DNA of 64,000 bases from Aquibium oceanicum. GTDB taxonomy: Bacteria > Pseudomonadota > Alphaproteobacteria > Rhizobiales > Rhizobiaceae. The notes beneath the pieces are model-generated. The model was not told the origin of the DNA, did no database searches, and saw nothing but the letters and a program-made list of their open reading frames with translations. Below, piece by piece: positions 28,636-36,609 of this stretch. The stretch spans positions 1-64,000 of the forward strand of contig NZ_CP018171.1 in the NCBI RefSeq assembly GCF_001889605.1, given 5' to 3'. The position numbers were made by a program, and so were the translations under genes. Numbering within the stretch: position 1 is the stretch's first letter; every line of letters begins with the position of its first letter.

Positions 28636-29668
28636 GCTTCGCGTCGTCCCGTGCATCTGCCACGCGTCGCACCACTTCATCCGGCGTCCAGCGGCGCGCG
28701 CCATTTTCGCATTCCGCGACCATCGCGATGATCGTCTCCGCCATCGGCGCCTTCATTCCTTGTGTCGCAGCCAACCGCACGACGGCGCCCTGAAGGAAAT
28801 CAGCCTCCGTCCTGCGTCCCGCGGCCAGATCCTCGGCCATCGAGGAGGTCGCCTGCGGGTCGATCGCCAACATGCGCCGCGCCACGATGCCGAACAGGAC
28901 GTCCGGCAGCCGCAGGATGTGCGGGATCATTGCCGGGCTCACACCCTCGATCTTCGGCAGTCGCAGGCCGGAGCGGCGCGTGACGGCAAGCGCCTCGGTC
29001 ATCTGGCCGGCGAGCAGCAGGCGCCAGGGGCGCCGCGACAGTTCCTCCCGCAGCGGCAGCCCCGACAGGGCGTTGAGCGCGTTGTTGAGATTCAGGATGA
29101 GCTTCGACCAGGCAAGGCCCGCCATGTCGGGATGCGCACGGCAGGGCAGGCCGTCGACGTCGAGCAGCGCCCGCAGGCGGTCGAGCCCATCCTCGATGGT
29201 CACGGCCCCGCTGGTACAGCGATGGAAGCGCGGTGCCGCACCCTCCGGCCAGCTTTGCACGACATTGAAGGGCACCATGCCTGCCACGACCGAACGGTGA
29301 GGAAGTTGCTCGCGAAGCAGCGGTACGTTGTCGACGCCGTTCTGCAGGCTGACGACGATGGCGCTCGCCGGTGCATGCTCCGCGATCAGCCGCGCCATCT
29401 CGCGCGTGTCACCGCTTTTGACAGTCACCAGGATCACGCCGGCATCGGCGAAAGCCTCGGCCGGATCGGTGGAGAGATCGAGCCCGCCGGGCGGCAGCGA
29501 CCGGTCGCGATCGTCGAGGTCAGTCAACCGCAGACCCGCCACCTGCACGCGGTCGTTCAAGCGCGGACGAAGCAGTAGCCGCACCTTCCGGCCGGCAAGC
29601 GCGAGCGAACCGCCGACGAAGCAACCGATGCTGCCGGCCCCCGCGACGACGATCCGCGTGTTATCCAT
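28616..29668 (-). CDS. Ketopantoate reductase-like (PanE/ApbA) oxidoreductase
   Basis: NADPH-dependent reductase of the 2-dehydropantoate 2-reductase family, 350 residues. The N-terminal nucleotide loop is GAGSIGCFVGG, the catalytic Lys is expected in the AGLAWSKLILNLNNALNAL segment, and SLQNGVDN is the conserved mid-block. True PanE makes pantoate for coenzyme A; many paralogs reduce other 2-oxo acids. The context (end of an operon with an M20 hydrolase and an FAD dehydrogenase) argues for a catabolic paralog, so I give no gene symbol. It overlaps the upstream M20 gene by 8 nt and the convergent ABC gene by 20 nt. Confidence 0.85.
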   Translation of the reverse strand: MDNTRIVVAGAGSIGCFVGGSLALAGRKVRLLLRPRLNDRVQVAGLRLTDLDDRDRSLPPGGLDLSTDPAEAFADAGVILVTVKSGDTREMARLIAEHAPASAIVVSLQNGVDNVPLLREQLPHRSVVAGMVPFNVVQSWPEGAAPRFHRCTSGAVTIEDGLDRLRALLDVDGLPCRAHPDMAGLAWSKLILNLNNALNALSGLPLREELSRRPWRLLLAGQMTEALAVTRRSGLRLPKIEGVSPAMIPHILRLPDVLFGIVARRMLAIDPQATSSMAEDLAAGRRTEADFLQGAVVRLAATQGMKAPMAETIIAMVAECENGARRWTPDEVVRRVADARDDAKPTPPPS

Positions 29669-30842
29669 TCCCGTTCGAAGACTGCGGCGCGTCGAGCAGG
29701 TTCGCCACCGTGCGCATAAAGATGCGGGCGCCGATCGGGATCAGGTCATCGGGAAAGTCGTAGTCGGGATTGTGCAGTTGCGGCGTGTTCTCGCCGCTGC
29801 CGAGGAAGAGCATGGCCGATTTCGCGCCGTGGCCAAACCGTCCGAAATCCTCCGAAGCCCGCATCGGCAGTTCGCGCTCGTCGTGCGCGATGCCTTCGTC
29901 GTCCATGGCGGCGCGAAGGTGCGCGGTTGCCTCGGCGTCGTTGAGGCTCGCCACGAAGATCTCGTGGTAGTCGACCGAGTGCTTGAGCCCGTCGTTCTTG
30001 GCTTCCTCGCGGACGAGACTTTCCGCTGCCGCCACGAGATCGTCCATGCGCTCGTCGAGTCGGGTGCGCAGAGTCGCCCAGACCTCGGCCCGGCCCGGCG
30101 CGATGCCGAAGACCCGTTCGCCCATCTCGGTATGCGTGATCGTGACCAGGGCGAAATCGTCGCTGTCGAAGCGCCCGGCGGAGAGCCCCGTCAAGGCCGG
30201 CATCAGGCGGCTCACCACCACCATCGGCGAGGTGCCGGTTTCCGGCATGGAGGAATGCGCGGTCTTACCGTCGAGCACGATGCGCATGCCGCGCGAGGCA
30301 CAGTTCACCACGCCTTCCTTCAGCCTCACATGGCCGAGCGGCGTACCCGGCAAATTGTGCAGGGAGAAGGCGAAGTCCGGCGCGATCGTGGGATAGCGCG
30401 CATCGGCGATGACCCCCGCCGCGCCTGCACCGGTCTCCTCCGCCGGCTGGAACATCAGCACCACGCGCCCACGCGCCGGACGCTTGCGGCCGAGCTGGCG
30501 CGCCATGGCGGCAAGAATCGTCGTGTGTCCCTCGTGGCCACACATGTGGGATTTGCCCGGCACCTGCGAGCGGTGCGGAGCGGTGGAGATTTCCTCGATC
30601 GGCAGCGCGTCGAGTTCGGACCGGAACAACAGCGTCGGGCCGGGAACGCCACTGTCGTAGACCGCCGCGACGCCGTGGCCGCCCATGCCGGTCAGGACCT
30701 CGTCCGGCTCCGTCGGGGTGAGGAAGTCGACCACCTCGAGAGCGGTCTTTTCCTCCTCGCCCGAAATCTCCGGCTGCTGGTGGAGCTTGCGCCGCCAGGC
30801 GACGAGTTCGGCTATGTCGGAGTTGGTCAGGCCGTGCTGCAT
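29661..30842 (-). CDS. M20-family amidohydrolase (hippurate hydrolase-like)
   Basis: Metal-dependent amidohydrolase or carboxypeptidase of 393 residues. RKLHQQPEISGEE is the family opening; MCGHEGHTTIL carries metal ligands (Cys-Gly-His-x-x-His form of the hippurate/indole-acetyl-amino-acid hydrolase subgroup); QPAEETGAGA holds the catalytic Glu; and the RASEDFGRFG block carries a further ligand. It should release an acid from an N-acyl amino acid or similar amide; the exact substrate is unknown. It is the middle gene of a minus-strand operon, 22 nt after the FAD dehydrogenase and overlapping the PanE-like gene. Confidence 0.9.
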   Translation of the reverse strand: MQHGLTNSDIAELVAWRRKLHQQPEISGEEEKTALEVVDFLTPTEPDEVLTGMGGHGVAAVYDSGVPGPTLLFRSELDALPIEEISTAPHRSQVPGKSHMCGHEGHTTILAAMARQLGRKRPARGRVVLMFQPAEETGAGAAGVIADARYPTIAPDFAFSLHNLPGTPLGHVRLKEGVVNCASRGMRIVLDGKTAHSSMPETGTSPMVVVSRLMPALTGLSAGRFDSDDFALVTITHTEMGERVFGIAPGRAEVWATLRTRLDERMDDLVAAAESLVREEAKNDGLKHSVDYHEIFVASLNDAEATAHLRAAMDDEGIAHDERELPMRASEDFGRFGHGAKSAMLFLGSGENTPQLHNPDYDFPDDLIPIGARIFMRTVANLLDAPQSSNGNG

Positions 30843-30864
30843 GATGCTCGCTTCGTTCTGGTGG

Positions 30865-32511
30865 TCATCGCGCCGCGCAGCGGCCCGCGTTCCTGCCGGA
30901 GAAGATGCAGCCGCCTAGGAAGGTTCCCTCCAGCGCGTTGTAGCCGTGGTAGCCGCCTCCACCGAAGCCTGCAACCTCGCCGGCGGCATAGAGGCCGTCG
31001 ATCGGTTCGCCGGACGCATCCAGCACCTGACCGTCGAGGTTGGTATGGATACCTCCCAGCGTCTTGCGGGTGAGAATGTTCAGCCGGACCGCGATCAGCG
31101 GTCCGTTGGCCGGGTCAAGGATCCTGTGCGGTGCCGCGGTGCGGATCAGCTTGTCGCCGAGATAGTTGCGCGCGCCGCGAATGGCGGTGATCTGGGCATC
31201 CTTGGAGAAGGAGTTGGCGATCTCGCGGTCCCGCGCCTCGATCTGCATCCTCAGCCGGTCGTGATCGATGAAAGCCTCTCCGGTCAGCGCATTCATCGCG
31301 TCGACCAGGTCGCACAGGTCGTTGCGGACGATGAAGTCCTCGCCCTTCTCCTTGAAAGCCTCCACCGGCGGCGGAGCGGAGGCGCCGCGCCGGTTCTTCA
31401 TCACAGCGCGCCAGCTATTCGACGTGAAATCCGGGTTCTGCTCGGAGCCCGAAAGCGCGAACTCCTTCTTGATGATCTTCTGGGTCAGCACGAACCACGA
31501 CCAGTCGTGGCCGGTTGCAAGGATGTGCTTCAGCGTCGAGAGCGTGTCGAAGCCGGGCAGGCATGGCGCCGGCAGCCGCTCGCCGCGCGCGTCGAACCAC
31601 ATCGACGAGGGGCCGGGCAGGATGCGGATGCCGTGGTTCGGCCAGATCGGGTCCCAGTTCTTCACCCCCTCCGTGTAGTGCCACATGCGGTCTGCGTTGA
31701 TCACCGCGGCGCCCGCCTCCTGCGCGACTGCGATCATGCGGCCGTCGACGTGATGCGGGACGCCGGCCACCATCGTCTTCGGCGGTGGCCCGAGGCGCTC
31801 GACCGGCCAGGCCTTGCGCACCAGATCGAGATCGCCGCCGATGCCGCCGGAGGTGACGATCACCGCGCCGGCGGAGAGTTCGAAGTCCCCAACGACCTCC
31901 CGCCCGGATTTCTGGCCGCGCTGGACCGTGGACGGTTCGAGGATGTCGCCTGCCACCCCGGAGATACGTCCGCCGGATCGCAGGATGCGGCTGGCACGAT
32001 GGCGGAACTTGAGCTCGACGCGCCCGCCTTCGACGTGCTCGCGCACACGCCGCTCGAACGGCTCGATCACGCCCGGTCCCGTGCCCCAGGTGATGTGAAA
32101 GCGAGGCACCGAATTGCCGTGGCCATGCGCATGGCCGCCGCCACGTTCCGCCCAGCCCACCACGGGAAACCAGCGCATGCCCATGGCATGGAGCCACGGG
32201 CGCATCTCGCCGGCCGCGAAGTCGACATAGGCTTCCGCTGTCCTGCGCGGCCAATGGTCTTCCGGGCGGTCGAACTGCGCCGACCCCAACCAGTCCTGCA
32301 GCGCGAGGTCACGGCTGTCCCTGATCCTCAGGCGCCGTTGCTCGGGACTGTCGACGAAAAACAGTCCGCCCAGCGACCAGAAGGCCTGACCCCCGAGCGA
32401 ATTCTCGCCTTCCTGCTCGAGAATGACGACCTTCCTACCCGCGTCGGCCAGTTCGCAGGCCGCGACCAGCCCGGCCAACCCGCCTCCGACGATGATTGCA
32501 TCCGCGTCCAT
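30865..32511 (-). CDS. FAD-binding dehydrogenase (ketosteroid-dehydrogenase-like family)
   Basis: Flavoprotein of 548 residues with the FAD_binding_2 fold. The N-terminal dinucleotide loop is IIVGGGLAGLVAACELADAG, followed by the Glu of LEQE; the C-terminal FAD block is GGIHTNLDGQVLDASGEPI with LYAAGEVAGFGGGGYHGYNALEGTFLGGCIFSGR in content. Similar proteins are called FAD-binding dehydrogenases or KstD-like, and some act on steroid- or fumarate-like substrates; the substrate here is not clear. It is the first gene of a three-gene minus-strand operon with an M20 hydrolase and a PanE-like reductase, which suggests a peripheral catabolic route. Confidence 0.85.
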   Translation of the reverse strand: MDADAIIVGGGLAGLVAACELADAGRKVVILEQEGENSLGGQAFWSLGGLFFVDSPEQRRLRIRDSRDLALQDWLGSAQFDRPEDHWPRRTAEAYVDFAAGEMRPWLHAMGMRWFPVVGWAERGGGHAHGHGNSVPRFHITWGTGPGVIEPFERRVREHVEGGRVELKFRHRASRILRSGGRISGVAGDILEPSTVQRGQKSGREVVGDFELSAGAVIVTSGGIGGDLDLVRKAWPVERLGPPPKTMVAGVPHHVDGRMIAVAQEAGAAVINADRMWHYTEGVKNWDPIWPNHGIRILPGPSSMWFDARGERLPAPCLPGFDTLSTLKHILATGHDWSWFVLTQKIIKKEFALSGSEQNPDFTSNSWRAVMKNRRGASAPPPVEAFKEKGEDFIVRNDLCDLVDAMNALTGEAFIDHDRLRMQIEARDREIANSFSKDAQITAIRGARNYLGDKLIRTAAPHRILDPANGPLIAVRLNILTRKTLGGIHTNLDGQVLDASGEPIDGLYAAGEVAGFGGGGYHGYNALEGTFLGGCIFSGRNAGRCAAR

Positions 32512-32663
32512 GACAAACCCTCCGGATGCGACTCAAAGCCCACGACGGGCGGCAACGCAAGGGCGTTGGAGACACTTCCCGCCTCCACCGCGCCGAGAGC
32601 GAATGCGGAGCGCGACAGCTTCGCCTGCGCCCAAGATGGGCCTGTCTATCTGTTCAATCAGGC

Positions 32664-32722
32664 ATTGCTAACAGACAATCTATCTGCCACTGATAAACAC
32701 AACCAAGGAGTGGGGCGCAATC
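32664..32722 (+). promoter_or_regulatory. Conserved upstream block of secreted paralog 1
   Basis: The 59 nt from ATTGCTAA to the start codon of the first secreted paralog align with the 60 nt before the second paralog (33964-34023). Shared words in the same order are ATTGCTAA, ATCTGCCA, ACAACC, GTGGGG and CAATC, about two thirds identity overall. An upstream TTCAA is also shared. The block probably holds promoter and ribosome-binding elements kept since duplication. Confidence 0.55.
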
Positions 32723-33130
32723 ATGAATAGAGTTTGGTCGAGGGCATCTTGGGGAACTGCGCTTCTCGGTTTTTTCTTGTTCTCGGCGGCAGCGCAGGCC
32801 GGGCAGGTTAACGTGAAGGCCGGAAGCGAAGTAGGTCTTCTGAACTTTGCCCTCTTTGAAAGCTACAAATGTAAGCCGATCAAAGCGGTGATAAAGGTTG
32901 TTGTAGCTCCAAAACATGGGACACTACGACAGGTGCGCGCCAATCTGGATCCGGCGGATGCGGATTCTGCCGATTACTACGACGCCCTTTGCAGTGGCAC
33001 CAAACTTCAATCCATCATGTTTCTCTACAAAGCCAACGCAGGGTACAAAGGCCGCGACAGGGTCGTCTTGCGCGCGCTGGCCTCGACCGACGGATCGGGC
33101 GACTATTCCTTCGACATCATTGTCGAGTGA
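32723..33130 (+). CDS. Small secreted Ig-like protein, paralog 1
   Basis: A 135-residue secreted protein with a clear signal peptide (MNRVWSRASWGTALLGFFLF, cleavage after AQA) and a mature domain of about 108 residues. The mature part (VKAGSEVGLLNFALF, PKHGTLRQVRA, NAGYKGRDRVVLRA, GSGDYSFDIIVE) looks like one bacterial Ig/cadherin-like beta sandwich: such folds have the HGT and Y-x-G-x-D landmarks. Two cysteines (YKCKP and ALCSG) are kept in the paralog at 34024 and probably pair. I do not recognise a named family. Its codons are less GC-rich than neighbouring genes, which hints at transfer. No partner gene is obvious. Confidence 0.75.
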   Translation: MNRVWSRASWGTALLGFFLFSAAAQAGQVNVKAGSEVGLLNFALFESYKCKPIKAVIKVVVAPKHGTLRQVRANLDPADADSADYYDALCSGTKLQSIMFLYKANAGYKGRDRVVLRALASTDGSGDYSFDIIVE

Positions 33131-33283
33131 GGCCTTCCTTGGAATGGGCATGAGGTAGGCATACCCACCCCCGCGCCCATTTTGATGTATCTCTTCTGGA
33201 AATCCGCTGGCTTCCGGGATGGATAGGCTGACGTATACGACTCCGTGTTCGTCCCGCGCGGCGCGTTTACCCAGCAACCCACT

Positions 33284-33307
33284 TGACGCCATTCAGATGA
33301 GGCGTCA
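33284..33307. promoter_or_regulatory. Inverted repeat before the DUF1304 gene
   Basis: TGACGCC (33284-33290) and GGCGTCA (33301-33307) form a perfect 7-10-7 repeat, 29 nt before the DUF1304 start codon. It could be an operator or a leader hairpin. No ribosome-binding site is strong here. Confidence 0.4.
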
Positions 33308-33336
33308 TCTCCACGCATCGGGTGGAGTGATCTTGC

Positions 33337-33690
33337 ATGGTTGCGACGGTTCTGATCGCGCTGGTGGCGGCGCTGCACGTCTACTTCATGTATCTGGAGA
33401 TGATCGCCTGGGACTCGCCTTCCGGGAGAAAGACGTTCGGCACGACGCCCGAATTCTCCACCGCGTCCAAGGCGCTGGCGATGAACCAGGGGCTCTATAA
33501 TGGCTTTCTCGTCGCCGGCCTCGTGTGGGGCCTATGGCTCGGCACGGGAGGCTTCGCGATCAAGGTCTTCTTTCTCGGGTGCGTTGTGGTGGCGGGCGTA
33601 TTCGGAGCCGCCACCGTGTCGCGAAAAATCCTCTACGTGCAGGCCCTGCCGGCAATCCTGGCGCTGGCGGCGCTGCTCATCGGCTGGTGA
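33337..33690 (+). CDS. DUF1304-family membrane protein
   Basis: A 117-residue inner-membrane protein with four predicted helices, typical of DUF1304. It starts VLIALVAALHVYFMYLEMIAWDSPSGRKTFG, which contains the conserved His and the YLEMxxW pattern, and continues with ALAMNQGLYNGFLVAGLVWGLW. The function of the family is unknown. It lies between the two secreted paralogs, on the same strand, and is followed by a decayed gene fragment. Confidence 0.9.
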   Translation: MVATVLIALVAALHVYFMYLEMIAWDSPSGRKTFGTTPEFSTASKALAMNQGLYNGFLVAGLVWGLWLGTGGFAIKVFFLGCVVVAGVFGAATVSRKILYVQALPAILALAALLIGW

Positions 33691-33699
33691 GGCGCCCAG

Positions 33700-33785
33700 C
33701 TCCGTCAACTTTAGCTTGATTTGGCGGTTCCTGTTGCGGCGTCGGGGGTTTGCCTTCGACCACCGCCTGCCGCAACCATGCCGTC
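33700..33785 (-). pseudogene. Decayed 3' end of a motB/ompA-like gene
   Basis: Read on the minus strand this stretch encodes QAVVEGKPP and, after a frameshift, RRRNRNRQIKLKLTEL. That parallels QPLVEGDTLDARNKNRRIELKLTER at the end of the intact motB-like gene (36610-37641). At DNA level 33700-33739 matches 36616-36655 at 34 of 40 positions, and similarity continues to about 33769. The stop codon is lost and nothing else of the gene remains, so it is a relic. Its orientation is the same as the intact gene, making the two copies direct repeats that flank 33.8-36.6 kb. Confidence 0.7.
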
Positions 33786-33963
33786 CAAGATGAATGCATC
33801 CGAGTCCATCACCTTTTCCCGAAGCCGATCCAAGCCGATGCGCGCACCCAGCGCTATCGTGCGCGCAAGAGCTGCAAATCTCGTCCGCATCTGAAGGCGG
33901 AAGCCACCGGGACTTCATCATCCCGGCATCGGTGACGCGATCGGGATGCTCCTCAGTTCAACT

Positions 33964-34023
33964 ATTGCTAATGGACCTGCGATCTGCCAAAAATGGCTAC
34001 AACCTTGCGGTGGGGGCACAATC
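33964..34023 (+). promoter_or_regulatory. Conserved upstream block of secreted paralog 2
   Basis: Sixty nucleotides before the second paralog that align collinearly with 32664-32722 (see there). Conservation outside the coding region suggests that a promoter and leader were duplicated with the gene and are still under selection, or that the duplication is recent. Confidence 0.55.
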
Positions 34024-34431
34024 ATGACGGGCGGACGGGTCAAGGCGGTCTGTGGGGCGGCGTTCAGTCTTGCCCTGATGTTCACGAACGTGGCGGAGGC
34101 CCGCCCTGTCACCGTGAAGCCCGGCGCGGAGGTCGGCCTCCTGAACGTCGCTCTCTTCCGGCACTACGACTGCAAGCCCATAAAGGTGGTCATCAAGGTC
34201 GTCCAAGCACCCAAGCACGGAACCCTGCGGCAGGTCCGGGCGACGCTCAATCCCGCGGATGCGAAGTCCGGCGACGATTTCTTCGGACGGTGCAACGGCA
34301 AGAAGCTTCAGTCGCTCGCCTACATGTACCGGGCGAACAGTGGCTACAAAGGCAAAGACAGGGTGGTCCTTCGGGTGATGGCGTCCACCGACGGCTCCGG
34401 CAACTACGGCTTCGAGATCGTGGTGGAATAG
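34024..34431 (+). CDS. Small secreted Ig-like protein, paralog 2
   Basis: A 135-residue paralog of the protein at 32723, with a signal peptide ending after VAEA and a mature part about 70 percent identical (EVGLLNVALF, APKHGTLRQVRA, GYKGKDRVVLR, ASTDGSGNYGFEIVVE). The two cysteines (YDCKP, GRCNG) are conserved. The ATG at 34024 is preferred to an in-frame ATG at 33946 because the conserved upstream block ends exactly here. Compared with paralog 1 it is more GC-rich and closer to genome style. It converges with the DUF3857 gene 25 nt away. Function unknown. Confidence 0.75.
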   Translation: MTGGRVKAVCGAAFSLALMFTNVAEARPVTVKPGAEVGLLNVALFRHYDCKPIKVVIKVVQAPKHGTLRQVRATLNPADAKSGDDFFGRCNGKKLQSLAYMYRANSGYKGKDRVVLRVMASTDGSGNYGFEIVVE

Positions 34432-34456
34432 CTCCACGATCGAGCGCCGAGCGGAT

Positions 34457-36427
34457 CTACTGTCCTGCGGTTTCCGCGTTCTGGTCGTAGCCGAAGTTGT
34501 ACCGGATGGTCATGGATTCGTTCGCGGCATCCACCGCCTTCACATATCTTGAGAAGGCGGCCGGCGGCACTTCTTCCATCAGGGTGCGAAAATGCCAGTC
34601 GGCTTCCAACTCTCCGTAGCTGCTCTTGAAAATGAACTTGAGCAGGAAGTATGGTCTCAGGACATCCATGTCCTCGGGTGGCCCGAAGGTGGCCTTGAGA
34701 TTGGTGACCCGTACGGTGTGCCGCCGGTACCGCAAATCACCGAGATCGACGGCTAATTCGCGGTTCTCCGAGAAAGGCCTTGGCAAACTCGGGCTCAGGT
34801 CGGCGCGGAGAGGAAAATCCTCGATCAGGTCGCTGCCTTCCAGCAAAGCGGCGTCGAGGGAGTAGTTCTCCTCGATGACGATCCGGTTCGCGTCCCGATC
34901 GTCCTGCGTAAACAGGATCGCGGTGCGCTCGAGGCGCGGATAGACCTTGCGATAGTAATTCAGGTAGGCGTCGCTCAGGCTGGAGAGCCCGGTCTCGGAC
35001 AGGCGCTGACGCATTTCGTCTGCGCTCGAACGCTCATACGTGCTACGCGCCTTGAGGGTCATGTAACGCTGCTGGTCTGTTGGCATAGAATACTCTTCGA
35101 CGACCGATCTGGTCGGCGTGTTCATGTCGTCTTTTGGCAACTTCTCCAATGTGGCCCCTTCGGAGAGCGGAAGTCCGAACCCGAAATTGGCCTGCACGAA
35201 ATTCGATGCGCGGCCACCCTTCATGAACTCGGTCGCATCGATCCAGTAGCTCTTGTCCCCTATGGTGGCCTTCACGACCGCATGGTCGAATGCTCCTGTG
35301 GAAGGAAGTCTCGACCGAAGCTGGTTTCCTCCATCGGAATTCACCAGCGCGACAACGGCCTTCATTCCCAGCCGGTGCAGGATCGACGCAAGAAGCAGCG
35401 CCTTGTCCTTGCAGTCCCCGAAACCGGTTTCGTCGACTTCGCTGGCGCGCCGCTGAACGTAGGCTCCAGGTCCGAGCGAGAGACTGACGTAGCGATATCG
35501 GTCTTGGACGTACCGCATTGCCTCGATCATGCGGTCCCCCTCATCCGGATAGTTCTTCGCGATGTCGTCGATGTCCCGAGCAAGCCTTTCAGGAAGCGTT
35601 AGATCCAGTTGATAGTAAGGTCTGAACGCGTCGGCGATGACCCGCCAGTTGGCAGCGGAGGACATTTCCACAGTCGGCAATAGGTATTCCCCGTCAGGAA
35701 TCGACTCCTCCGTGGCGACAGGCTCCGGGTCGACGATGCTCCATTCATAGACGGTCATTCCGGAAGCGGTGTTGACGATTGGGGAAACGTCCGTTCGGTG
35801 ATTTCGCAGTTGGAGTGGACTGTCGGAAGGCCAAACAACACGCCTGTGGATCAGCCCGACTGGCGAAGAATAGCGCGTCGAAAACGACCAGTAGAGCATA
35901 TCATGTGCAACTTGCTCTCGCGTCTCGAATGTCAGGGAGTAATCGATCACGTCGCCGACGCGAACATCGATGATGTTGTAGTAGGCCGTCGCCTTTCCGC
36001 GGAAAATCCCTTGTGAGGCCTCGGTCTCGGTCCCGACCACGTATGGTTTCGTAATCTGCGTTCGATCCAGTACCTGTCCATCCCTGATGATATGGATCCA
36101 GTGCAGGACAAGTCGGTCGACGAGCGGATCGAAGCTGATGTCTATCCTGCCCGAGCTCTCGAGGCCGGTCCGGTTCACGATACGGAATACCTTCCGCGCG
36201 TAGCTGTCGTTGCCTCCTGCCCGTATGATCGCCTGGTCGTCTTCCAAAAGCATCGCTATGCCGCCGCTCAGGGCAGCATTTCTCGTGGCTGGCAACTCTG
36301 CAAATTCAACCTGCTCGACCCAGTCGCCGACAGGACCGGTACTGACCTTAGAGGCAGCGTCGTCACAACGAGCGGGGGAACAGACGAACAGATACAGGGC
36401 AGACAGAAAGAAAATGATTGGTCGCAT
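34457..36427 (-). CDS. DUF3857/transglutaminase-like exported protein
   Basis: A 656-residue protein with a signal peptide (MRPIIFFLSALYLFVCSPARC), an N-terminal DUF3857 domain (about residues 60-250) and a transglutaminase-like domain with an intact catalytic triad: Cys339 in GFGDCKDKA, His382 in AFDHAVVKA and Asp397 in YWIDATE. The C-terminal roughly 240 residues are of unknown fold. Such proteins occur widely in Proteobacteria and Bacteroidetes and are presumed to act on proteins or peptides outside the cytoplasm; no reaction is proven. GC content is lower than in the flanking genes. It lies between the paralog 2 gene and the motB-like gene, inside the interval flanked by the motB-end repeat. 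Confidence 0.85.
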   Translation of the reverse strand: MRPIIFFLSALYLFVCSPARCDDAASKVSTGPVGDWVEQVEFAELPATRNAALSGGIAMLLEDDQAIIRAGGNDSYARKVFRIVNRTGLESSGRIDISFDPLVDRLVLHWIHIIRDGQVLDRTQITKPYVVGTETEASQGIFRGKATAYYNIIDVRVGDVIDYSLTFETREQVAHDMLYWSFSTRYSSPVGLIHRRVVWPSDSPLQLRNHRTDVSPIVNTASGMTVYEWSIVDPEPVATEESIPDGEYLLPTVEMSSAANWRVIADAFRPYYQLDLTLPERLARDIDDIAKNYPDEGDRMIEAMRYVQDRYRYVSLSLGPGAYVQRRASEVDETGFGDCKDKALLLASILHRLGMKAVVALVNSDGGNQLRSRLPSTGAFDHAVVKATIGDKSYWIDATEFMKGGRASNFVQANFGFGLPLSEGATLEKLPKDDMNTPTRSVVEEYSMPTDQQRYMTLKARSTYERSSADEMRQRLSETGLSSLSDAYLNYYRKVYPRLERTAILFTQDDRDANRIVIEENYSLDAALLEGSDLIEDFPLRADLSPSLPRPFSENRELAVDLGDLRYRRHTVRVTNLKATFGPPEDMDVLRPYFLLKFIFKSSYGELEADWHFRTLMEEVPPAAFSRYVKAVDAANESMTIRYNFGYDQNAETAGQ

Positions 36428-36609
36428 GTGAGCCGGCTGTCCCCGCTTACCACCCGGTGGAATAAGCCAGATTTTTCCACTTCTATTAGAAAGTAAAGAA
36501 GAACTTGCGCAGCACCGTCACGCGACGCCCCGGCGCGAAATACGATGCATCCTCGACGACGAAGTCGGCATGGCAGATGGACAGGACGCTGACCGGACTA
36601 TCGTCGCGG

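Noticed and set aside
28616-29668. Calling the PanE-like gene panE of coenzyme A synthesis
   Set aside because: The family is broad and the operon context is catabolic; pathway genes panB/panC are not nearby.
33532-33921. 129-codon frame over the decayed motB end as a real gene
   Set aside because: Only about 16 residues resemble a known protein (RNRNRQIKLKLTEL), the rest is shadow of the DUF1304 gene; it is better explained as a relic.
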